Part shown: piece after piece, positions 46,147-54,874 of the stretch
Numbering within the stretch: the stretch's first letter is position 1
Layout of the letters: each line of letters begins with the position of its first letter
Source of the DNA: Isoetes taiwanensis
Lineage: Eukaryota; Streptophyta; Lycopodiopsida; Isoetales; Isoetaceae
Assembly (NCBI GenBank): GCA_021234155.1
Contig: JAJEKV010000083.1
Coordinates: 524,332 to 588,331 of the forward strand
Direction of reading: 5' to 3'
DNA: 64,000 nucleotides
Notes under the pieces: generated by a model
Databases searched by the model: none
Seen by the model: the letters and a program-made list of their open reading frames with translations, nothing else
Told to the model about the DNA's origin: nothing
Translations under genes and position numbers: made by a program

Positions 46147-47720
46147 TGTGGCGTTCAAAGACAATATACCTGGTCCCGGGGCGTATCTTTATCTTTGCCT
46201 GCCACGCATCCGCGTACACACACCACTCCGACCGTGGCGGTATGCAACGTGCGTGTAGCGGTAGCCCCTAGGGGGCAACTTGCAAGGTATGTGCACTTAT
46301 TAATGTGCACATTTATTAAGGTGCACACCTTTCCATGTGGATATATTTATGCCACCTAGCCATTGAAGGCAAGTGGGCCATTCCCAATTATCCCACATGC
46401 CTAAAGGGATAATTGGAAACCCTAGCCCTAACCCCTTGTCTATTTAGGTAGGAAGAAACCCTAACTTGCCATTTTTCGTCCACAGGGTTCTAGAGCTCTG
46501 TTTTGGCTGCTCCAGGAGTCAAAACCGCCTCCCAGACTCTGTCCGAGCGAATTGGCGCATTAGTTTTCCTTGATTCGGCGGCGGTGAGGCCGGGATGGTC
46601 GAATCTGCGAGTGAGGAGGCGAGCCAAGGACCAGGTATTTCATCAATTTAATAGCCTAAATCGTCTTCCAGTCATTGAATCAGTAGGTTTAGCCTATTAA
46701 ATTGCCCATAGCAGCCACTTAGATCCCTAGATACCAAGCTCTAACTAAAGAACCTAACTCTATGATATAGATTAAATCTTGTTCTTTAGTTCTTCTGTGA
46801 TATGTATGATGATGTATCTCTGTGAACTCATTGTATTGGGAAGGGGGGTAGAGACCCTAAAGCCTGGTAGTTGATGCTCCTAGCTAGCCTCTTTAGCACA
46901 CTGTAAATTCGGCCTGTGTACAAGAACCACACCACGGTTGTGGGTGAAGGGCAGGATGGCTAAGAAGGAGGTTGGTGTTCGACTCTTGAGCGATCCCTAC
47001 GGTGTGTAAGGCCTACGGGGATCATTGTGACTAGGTCTAATGGCTTGCCACCGAGTCTTGGCAAGGCATGGGCTCGACCCGTGAAGTGGTGTTCACTTTC
47101 CGGTGGGTTGTCCGAACAAGGCGGTGGCCCTCTAGTCACCTTGAGTCGGCATGTAGACCTACGGAGGGAGTGATCCCTACACGCCCCATCGGGCGGGGAG
47201 ATGCAACCCGAGGAATAGCCCCTTTGGCTATGCATCCCGTGACTCTGATCGGGGTCCCAACACTTTTCAAAGCCTACTCGCAAAGTGTGTGCCTGGGGAG
47301 GGGCGGATGGAGTGGACAACCCTAAGCCATGTTCTTATGCCCGGCCCAAATCCATTTGCCATGAATTACATGCGCAATGACCTCACGGAGACCCAAGCCG
47401 TCGGGTCATCCCCTTGAGTCCGAGCCTTGGGTAGGATTCCCCATGTGATGTACTGATCTTTGTCTATGCAGATATGTGATGGGCCATCCTTCGAGATGGT
47501 TATGTGTTATTGATGTTGTATACTGACATGTATGTTTACGCTTCCACAGCTAGGTAGGCCCTGAGGAAGACAGGGTAAATGACCCCTTCATTCTTCCCAC
47601 TGGAACTCATCAAGGTTGCAGTGATATGTGGAGGGCCCTTTATCAGTATGGAGCTGGTATGGGGGATGAACTCTTGTTTGTATACGGTGAGTGCACCGTA
47701 TATGAGTAGGGGACGTCACA
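46147..47720 (+). mobile_element. Family A 5' LTR, complete
   Basis: Starts TGTGGCGTTCAAAG (TGTGACGTTCCA in two other copies) and ends GGGGACGTCACA, giving TGTGACGT...ACGTCACA inverted termini. It is followed at once by a good PBS. It shares the CCCCTAGGGGGCAACTTGCA block, the GTGCAC-rich block and TGTATTGGGAAGGGGGGTAGAGAC (46,832-46,855) with the other copies. At 1,574 bp it is the best-preserved copy. No 3' LTR of this element is found in the window. Short frames inside it are not genes. Confidence 0.92.
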
Positions 47721-47721
47721 G

Positions 47722-47733
47722 TGGTATCAGAGC
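47722..47733 (+). other. Primer binding site, tRNA-iMet type
   Basis: TGGTATCAGAGC, one base after the LTR end, is the standard plant LTR-retrotransposon PBS complementary to the 3' end of initiator tRNA-Met. It fixes the orientation of the element as plus. Confidence 0.95.
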
Positions 47734-47849
47734 AATGTTCTTGGAGACCAAGAGCAAAGCACTGACCATGCTCCCAGTAGTACTAACTTGATAGGATTCT
47801 CAAACCTCGAAAAATGGGAAATTTTTTTCTCATTTTTGTAGTATATGCT
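47734..47849. other. Short remnant of the retrotransposon leader
   Basis: About 115 bp that resemble the sequence left of 24,397 read on the minus strand. The leader then gives way to an unrelated dispersed repeat, so the element has been interrupted or deleted here. Confidence 0.5.
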
Positions 47850-48750
47850 ATTAGTACATGCTAAGCTAGTAACAGTCAGGGAAAAAATTAAGCATACTAT
47901 TTATTTTTTCATAAAAAATAGTTTGGCTATTTTTCAAAATTTTACAGTATTTTATGATATTAATTTGGCTAAAGTTACTATTATTATTACATTTATATAT
48001 ATTTGGCCTTGGCGAAACTTTTGAATTATGTACTATAAACTTTCACTTGGCTATTTTTTTTAATTGGAAAAAGCACAAAATGTAAATTAATATATTGTAC
48101 TACAATTACAAATAATAATTAACAATCAAGGAACATACAATAATATTGAAAACTACTTAACAGAAGCTCACAACATAGCTTATAACATCCATAGTCTGAA
48201 CTACATTCAATGTAACGACATCTTGTAGATATGGCGATCAAATTGCACCTACCCTTGAAGGAAGATGTTATGCAACCAACTTGGGCATCTAAAAGGTTAT
48301 TGGCCATCTCCTACAATTCCTTTGTGAAGATGCATATGTGGTATATATAATAGAAATTCATAGTTTGAAAAACTACTATCATTGATGATGGTAGGTGGGG
48401 ATGTGTAAAAGTCTATAATAAGAATTCAATTTTATTTGGCTATTAATGATTTAATATATAAATATTATAATATAAAGAAAGGCTAATCCCCTTTTCTTTA
48501 AGGAAAAGAGGGAAAATAGTTTGGCTAATCATAAAAAAATAATGGAGTACTTGTTTTAACTATGGCTATTTTTTATTTTTTAAAAAGAAATCTCTCTTCA
48601 TAAAATTCGCCGCAAAAATTGCCTAGACCCCCTAAAAAATCGCCATTTGGCTATATATAGCCATTAATTTTTTCTATGGTAACAATTAAGGGAATGAGAA
48701 CATAAAAAAGACTAATTAGTACATGCTAAGCTAGTAACAGTTAAGGGAAT
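47850..48750. repeat. Dispersed repeat, copy 2, with short direct repeats at its ends
   Basis: 47,876-48,608 is collinear with 13,291-13,990. The block is flanked by TTAGTACATGCTAAGCTAGT-AACAGT at about 47,850 and again at about 48,716, a roughly 30-bp direct repeat. AAGGGAATGAGAACATAAAA is itself tandemly repeated at 48,690-48,770. A minus-strand stretch LDAQVGCITSSF/GRCNLIAIST is kept in both copies. Confidence 0.8.
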
Positions 48751-48803
48751 GAGAACATAAAAAAAACTAACATCAGTGAGCCAAACCTTCAAAAACTAGG
48801 ATG

Positions 48804-48974
48804 GTCTCACACGTTGCGCCAGGACAGATAATGAGAATCTCATTTTTAGGCTGGGCGCAACGTGTGAGACATTGGATCAGTGAGCCAAACCTTCAAAAAG
48901 TAGGATGGTCTCACACGTCGCGCCAGGACAGATAATGAGAATCTCATTTTCAGGCTGGGCGCAACGTGTGAGAC
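48804..48974. repeat. Tandem pair of strong hairpins, 104-bp period
   Basis: Copy 1 has GTCTCACACGTTGCGCC (48,804-48,820) and GGCGCAACGTGTGAGAC (48,854-48,870), a perfect 17-bp stem. Copy 2 has GTCTCACACGTCGCGCC (48,908-48,924) and GGCGCAACGTGTGAGAC (48,958-48,974), with one T-to-C change that still allows a wobble-type or mismatched pair. Each loop contains a second palindrome ATGAGAATCTCAT. The leading sequence GTGAGCCAAACCTTCAAAAA is also duplicated. Confidence 0.95.
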
Positions 48975-51562
48975 ATTGATCATGAATTTTAAGAACACCT
49001 AGGTGATGGCTTCGTCAGGTACTCCACCAGTAATTGGAAGAGAAGAAGCTGATCATATCTCCGACATGTGGGACATCAAACGCCCAAGGTAGAAGCATTC
49101 GACACCTTAATGACAAGGATAGCAACTGAAGCACCTTCGGCAAAAGAGAGTTCAAGATAATAGCCAGGCTATTCAACGACAAGAGTATATCTAAGGCAGG
49201 TACTTTTTCAACTCAAGGCTCAAGCTGCGCAGATATAAGGATCCATCATCCCGACAACATAGCCAGCAGGGAGGAGAGCCATGATGCTTTACTTGCCAGA
49301 GAGACCGACATGCATAGAGGGACAAAGGTCAGGAACTGAAAGATGGAGAAGTGCTAGCAACCGACTTCGTCCACAAGCTCCCTAGAGGCAACATGAGGAT
49401 CAAGACTGACGAGCACAATCAAATTCACCAGAAGGTACCTCAAGACAAGAAGACGGCATTGCACTGTGGAACGTGACAACGTCCAAGCCATGTGATCGAG
49501 GGGATCAAACAAGTAAGATTGGAAGCTCGATGGAGAAGCAACTAGGCGAGCCGAGCCGATGACTTACACGCAGACTTGCATGCAACTTGGTGAACCCAAG
49601 GATGGACGATTCAAAGAACAAATGCAGAAGAGAACAACTCCAGAGGAGTATATCCAAAGGAATCGCGCACAGCCTCAAGAGACGCCTCCAAATAGCTTCA
49701 AGCAGCATGAAGGGGGAACAATTACCGCCAACGAACAGGATCAGGAAGCAGATTGAAATGTCGAAGCATCAACGACCAGCACACCTTTAGTTAGAATGTG
49801 ATGCAAAGCGTGTTGTGCCATAGCCGACAAACACAGGAGGGCCAAAGTATATCAACAAGTACCCTGGAGTATGAGCTGACGTACAAATAGGAGAATACAG
49901 ATCGTCAACACCATTGCACCAGGAGGAACACCGATGACATTGCCAAGGAATAGGCGTGCAACTCGAAGGGAGGCACAAGGGGGACCTAATAGCTCTAGTA
50001 GTAATTGTAATTATGTAAGCTATATGCTTTGCATATATAGTTCCCTTAATTTTCCTCCCCTCCCATAGCATAACAGATCAAAGGAAGAGATGTCAGGCAA
50101 TTTGCAGGGGTGAAGCAATCAACATCCTCAACACTCTTCGGGCAACACGATAGCGACAAGAGGACTCGACGTATGAGACATCGATGGAGTCGAAGAAACA
50201 ATATCAGATACAGAGTCGTCCTTTGGCTGCCAAGACAAAGAGTTCAAGATGAAAGATCTTCTTCAACGGTGCCACCTTCAGGCTTTTGAAAAGCGGCATG
50301 GAAGATTTCAAGTGATCAACTACACCATCAAGCCACCAGCAATGAGAGGCTTCTAAGAACAAAGTCAACCTCTACATCAAAGAGGATCCACCGTCAAGGA
50401 GACTGAAGTATCGAGCGACTCGGAAGAACGTTACCTTGCTACTTCAAGCAGGCAACGAGTGGATGAGCTTCTAGCAAGCTCAAGCATCTAAAGCCATGGG
50501 GCCTAGTAGGTTAAATGTATGGACGGTAACATCCATATTGAGATTAGAAGGCATTTCCAGATATTCTCGCTGAAAGGATCGCCCCAATATTGAGCTAAGC
50601 GTCAAGATTGGGAAGGAAATGCATAGGAATGATTAAAATTATACACGATTGTTAACAGACATCCAACATATTGAAACCACTTGGTGAGATTGATCACCTC
50701 GCTAAGAAGGAATCATTACTAGGATAATTGTTGACCATGTATAAATCTAGTACCTCCAAAAGAATAATCCAACCGAAAGAAAAGAAGTAATCTAACAAGT
50801 CCGGCCAACTTGTTACGATGACATCAATTCGATTGGTAGGAATATTCCAAGAGTTTAAATAACTAAGAAAGGGGGAATCTCTAGAATATAAAAGAATAAT
50901 ACATGTAAGGTACATCTAAAATAAATATTATAGTAATCAAATAGTCTTTTGAGACAAAAGGAATTGTCATGATGACAAAACCTTGTGGTTTGGAATCGTT
51001 CTAACTAAGTAGGTAACCCGTAACTATATTGAAATAAATGATAACATAATATGTGCATCCATCTTAGATGGTTATATATGTTAGCTAAGGCTAGTAAATT
51101 AATGCGCTAAGTAAGAAGCGTATAACCTCTTGAGGGGAGAGAATAGATATGACGTTGTGTACAACGTCATTCAAGGGGTGCAGGACCATTTTCTTTTCAA
51201 AGAAAGTGGGAGGGCTCAATCTTATGATTGAACGTACTTGCATCGAATTGACCACCATCACCACCATGTTTGTCCGAGGTTACGACTTTCAAATCCATCT
51301 CAAATGTAAGTTAGTGTACTGATTGCTTTGTTGCATCTTGCCTTGTCTTTCTAATCGTGCATAGAAGTGCATCCATATCTTTGTCTGGTGACTCGATGTG
51401 ATTATGAGAAATAATATATCTTTCAACAAATCAATGTAGGAGTTTTTATGAATTGTATTTAATGATGAACAATAAATAGCATTATACAAAAGACTGTGGT
51501 TTTGGTTCAAGAAGAGAGAAAAGCACATCAAGCTAAGCCAACGTATTTGTTACCATATTCAA
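48975..51562. other. Gene-free stretch
   Basis: CA- and GA-rich sequence with small open frames on both strands (49,559-50,071) that show no domain. About 49,990-50,060 changes abruptly to AT-rich sequence. It is probably an old retroelement interior, but no motif supports this. Confidence 0.35.
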
Positions 51563-51840
51563 AGCCGCAACTAGTCAAAGTTGCAAAACTCATCATCTGT
51601 TATGTATGGAACAAATTTTGATATTGTTTTTGGATTGCCCCCGCCATTAAGGGACAATATGTTAGGGAGACGATGGGTTTGGACACCTTGAGACATATTT
51701 TAGCTGCCACTAGCCAAAGTTGCAAAACTCATCATTTGTCATGTATGGCAACAAATTTTGATATTGTTCTTCGATTGCCCCGCGTTAAGGAGTAATTCAT
51801 TAAGAAGAGGGTAGGTTTGGACATCTTAAGACATATTTTA
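51563..51840. repeat. Tandem duplication, about 140-bp period
   Basis: Unit 1 (51,563-51,702) and unit 2 (51,703-51,840) share AGTTGCAAAACTCATCAT, AACAAATTTTGATATTGTT, GATTGCCCC and AGACATATTTTA in order, with scattered changes. Confidence 0.85.
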
Positions 51841-52061
51841 TGCATATCTAATGATCCGACGGCCGCAATTACTGGTTGTATTTCTGAGGGTGAAAAATAT
51901 TTATGTGATTTTCCATATGAATATAGGCCTAAGGTTTTTGGTTTATTCAAGCCAAAGAAATCCCTTGGCACATCGGGAAACTCATTTTGCCCTAAATAAA
52001 CTTTTTTCAAACTTTTAAGCCTTACACGTAGTTTGTTGAGCATCAGAATGGATGTATTCAA
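51732..52061 (-). pseudogene. Possible leucine-rich-repeat fragment
   Basis: A 109-residue open frame whose first part fits one LRR unit: LKSLKKVYLGQNEFPDVPRD with FFGL after it (L-x2-L-x2-V-x-L-x2-N-x-F-x2-V-P). Plant LRRs of this type occur in receptor kinases and NLR immune proteins. Only one, perhaps two, repeats are readable, and the downstream half falls in the tandem duplication. No NB-ARC or kinase sequence is seen nearby. A chance match is quite possible. Confidence 0.3.
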
Positions 52062-52554
52062 AAAATGCTTCGATGTTCTGCAGCTGGCGATGCTGCCAAT
52101 AGATTAGCAAATGAAATCAATTTTGTAGAGCTAGTTTGTCCTACCTCAAGCTTTTATTATAGGCATATACTGGCCGAAGTGAAGTGGTGTTCTCATTGAG
52201 CTTTGTAAAACATTGAGTACAAATGGATCCCTCACTAGAGATAGATAAATTTGGAAATACGAACTTTCAAAGGCTCCGAAACTAGACAATCATCGAGAGC
52301 ATGATGATATTGAAGAATATAACATAAAAGATGGTTTTATCCGCCATTTGGTCGATGCAAAGGTGAGAAGACCCGATGACTGCTCCTCAGCAGGAAGAAG
52401 AACCACGCCGTCTTAGGTTCTTGAGGAAACCCAAGCAAATAGTTGAAGCACGACCCCACGCACTATGGCAACCACAAAACCGTAAACAATCCTGCAGAAT
52501 CAAGGCTGAAAGAAAAATAACCCGTCAATGAGTTAGATGCCATAGGCAAGAAGA

Positions 52555-52850
52555 CTCGGAGGCTCCAGGGCCACACCGAGAAAGAAACAGAACCGTCCGC
52601 GGAATGATCATCGCGGGAAAAAACAACCGATTAGTGCTGCCTCGGAGGCTACAGCGCCACGCCGAGAAAAAACAATAAATATGATCTCAGAGGCAACAGC
52701 GCCATGCCGAGAGAAATATGAATAATAAATATTGACTCAAAGGCGACAATGCCACACTGAGAGAAAACATGAACGAATAAAATACTAGTGCCATGCCGAG
52801 AAAGAGTAAACCAATAAGTATGCCTCAGAGGCCACAAAGCCACGCTGAGG
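52555..52850. repeat. Array of about 26-nt hairpin units
   Basis: Units of the form CTCGG-A-GGC-n6-GCC-n3-CCGAG lie at 52,555-52,580, 52,641-52,666, 52,686-52,711, 52,736-52,761 and 52,823-52,850, with a half unit at 52,786-52,800. The outer stem changes in matched fashion in some units (CTCGG/CCGAG in two, CTCAG/CTGAG in the last) and has one mismatch in two others. The inner GGC/GCC pair is kept in all complete units. Spacers of 20-60 nt are A-rich and vary. Confidence 0.75.
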
Positions 52851-52941
52851 AAATAAAGAGAGCAAATTCAAAGGATATAGAAAAGGAAATAATGAACACG
52901 ATTAAATGAAAAAACCATCAAGGGAGGGAGGGTGAGGGAAA

Positions 52942-53058
52942 CTGATAGGATAGAGAAGAAGGAGAAATCTAGCTCAAGAGAACGCCGATGATAGAACAAT
53001 GAAAAGAGGCTGAATAAATAGGAGGAGTGACAAAGGGACGTCCCCATCCAAGGAATGT
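52942..53058 (-). repeat. 117-bp block identical to 62,509-62,625
   Basis: Every base from CTGATAGGATAGAG to CCAAGGAATGT agrees with the block at 62,509. Read on the minus strand it has a TATTTATT box and then a C/T-rich leader, like a plant core promoter and transcript start. The flanks differ on the leader side, so the block has been shared between two different downstream sequences. Confidence 0.9.
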
Positions 53059-53104
53059 CGGTTCTATTGCTGTCGCAATAGAACCATGGCATTCCTAGGA
53101 TGGG
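53043..53104. repeat. Long imperfect hairpin
   Basis: Left arm CCCATCCAAGGAATG then GGTTCTATTGC; right arm GCAATAGAACC then GGCATTCCTAGGATGGG. There are about 28 bp per arm with a 4-nt loop (TGTC) and a few mismatches. The related copy at 62,614-62,650 keeps the outer left arm but has lost the middle. Confidence 0.85.
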
Positions 53105-53244
53105 TCCTATGATAGGCATATACTGGCCGATAGAAGAGGAACAAACTCAAAAACTACTCAGCATGAAAACTGAAAGGAAGAGAAGCAAAAGAGAAATATA
53201 GTATAGAAAGGGAGAAACGAGTCTACAAGGTCACTGGAAAAGAA

Positions 53245-54874
53245 TCTTATATTATAATGTTATACCGTAAGTGCGTAGTGCATCGAGCCCTAATTTGAAT
53301 GGCCGAGATCATCTGGATGCATTCGAAGGCCTAGATTTATTGCACGACTTACCAACACCGGGTGATTGGTCATGCGTCGATCTCTTAAGGAAAGGGTAAA
53401 ATGAAAAGGGGAAAAGGAAAAGGGAAGTGGAAAGAGAGAATGTGAAGGGCAAAAAGGCATGGGGAAAAGGGAAAAGGGTAAAAGGAAAAGGGAAAAAAGA
53501 AAAAAGGGAAAAGAAAAGGAAAAAGAGAAAGGGTGGGGAAAAGAAAAAGGCATGGGGAAAAGGAAAAAGGCAAAAGGGAAAAAAAAAGGGAGAAAAGGAA
53601 AAGGGAAAAAAGGAAAAGGGAAGTGGAAAGAGAGAATGTGAAGGGCAAAAAGGCATGAGGAAAAGGGAAAAGGGTAAAAGGAAAAGGGAAAAAAGAAAAA
53701 AAGGGAAAGGAAAAGGGAAAATAGGAAAAGGGAAAAGAAAAGGGAAAAAAAGGAAAAGGGAAGTGGAAAAGAGAATCACGAGAAGGGCAAAAAGGCATGG
53801 GAAAAAGGGAAAGGGTAAAAGGAAAAGGAAAAAGGAAAAAGAGAAAAGAAAAGAAAAAGAGAAAGGGTGGTGAAAGGAAAAAGGCATGGGGAAAAGGGAA
53901 AAGGGTAAAAGGCATGGGGAAAAGGAAAAAGGGAAAAAGGAAAAGGTAAAAAAGAAAAAAGGGAAAAAAAGGAAAAGGGAAAAGAAAAAAGGGAAAAAAA
54001 GAAAAAGGGAAGTGGAAAGAGAGAATGTGAAGGGCAAAAAGGCATGGGGAAAAGGGAAAAGGGTAAAAGGAAAAGGGAAAAAAAAAAAAAGGGAAAGGAA
54101 AAGGAAAAAAGGAAAAAAAAGAAAAGGGAAGTGGAAAGAGAGAATGTGAAGGGCAAAAAGGCATGGGGGAAAAGGAAAAGGGTGGGAAAAAGGGCATGGG
54201 AAAAGGGAAATAGAAAAGAAAAAAAGAATGGAAAAGGGGAAAGAGAGAGAGGCACGGGGAAAAAAGGAAATGAGGAAAATGGAAAAGGGAAGAGACAAAG
54301 GAACATGGAAAAGGGAAAGAGGGAAAGGGTGAGGAGATGGAAAAAGGGAAGGTAAAAAGGGCATGAAAAATGGAAGGAGAAAAGAAAAATGGAAGGAAAA
54401 ATGTTACACAAAAAAAGGAAAAAAGAGGGGAAAAGGAGGAAAAAGAGAAGGGAAAATAGACGAGGAAAAGAGAAGGAAAAATAGGCATGGAAAAGGGCGA
54501 AAGAGAAAAAAGGTTAAGAAAAAGGGAAGACATGGAAAAAGGGTGGGGAAAAAAGAAGGCATAAAAAAAGAAAGGGGAAGGGAAAAGGGCAAAAGAAAAA
54601 AGAGAAGAGGGAAAAGGTGGAGAAAAGAGCAAAAGGGGAAGGGAAAAAGATTATCGGGAAGCAGGGGAGGGGGGAAGGAAAGGGATGGGAAAAAACAAGG
54701 AAACATGTGAGAAAGACGGAAAAAAAAAAGAAAAGAAAAAAAAAAGTAGAGAAAATAAGAAAAACTGAAATGCGGGATAGAGCAAAAGGGAAAGGGATAG
54801 GGTTTTTCTCACTGCATCCCAAAGCATTTACAGGCTCTCAACTTATGCCCAGCAACGCTGGGCACCATTACTAG
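53245..54874 (+). mobile_element. Helitron 2, non-autonomous
   Basis: The 5' end is TCTTATATTATAATG after A (53,244); the 3' hairpin is GCCCAGC-AAC-GCTGGGC (54,847-54,863). The end is CTAG (54,871-54,874), followed by T. The 5' 140 bp (AGCCCTAATTTGAATG, TTTATTGCACGACT and so on) and the 3' end match Helitron 1. The 450-bp size difference lies in the purine tract. No transposase gene. It sits inside an A-rich region that continues on both sides. Confidence 0.9.
53390..54790 (+). repeat. Polypurine minisatellite inside Helitron 2
   Basis: Variants of GGCATGGGGAAAAGGG, AGGGTAAAAGGAAAAGGG and AAGGGAAGTGGAAAGAGAGA are repeated. A longer unit containing AGTGGAAAGAGAGAATGTGA, GGGCAAAAAGGCATG and GGGAAAAGGGTAAAAGG recurs at least four times (about 53,428, 53,620, 54,010, 54,130), a higher-order repeat. 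Open frames up to 415 residues are artefacts of the purine strand. Confidence 0.9.

Larger units (their letters stand above)
52159..53130 (-). mobile_element. Segment flanked by an exact 19-bp direct repeat
   Basis: ATAGGCATATACTGGCCGA occurs at 52,159-52,177 and at 53,112-53,130. The 934 bp between them read on the minus strand as a transcript-like unit. This has a long hairpin (53,043-53,104), a TATTTATT box (53,013-53,020), a pyrimidine-rich leader, then an array of short hairpins (52,555-52,850). A 19-bp direct repeat is within the range left by LINE-type target-primed insertion, but no poly-A tail is seen at either end. The nature of the segment is open. Confidence 0.45.

Noticed and set aside
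45812-46258. 148-residue frame continuing past 46,147
   Set aside because: The part after 46,146 is LTR sequence found in other copies without this frame. Only the upstream part is a gene candidate.
48804-48974. CRISPR-like repeat-spacer arrangement
   Set aside because: Only two units are present, the repeats are long hairpins with near-identical interiors instead of unique spacers, and the context is eukaryotic.
53309-54632. Open frames of 351 and 415 residues on the minus strand, and Lys/Glu/Gly-rich ones on the plus strand
   Set aside because: Same cause: a purine minisatellite rarely makes stop codons. All frames are open at once, which real genes do not show.
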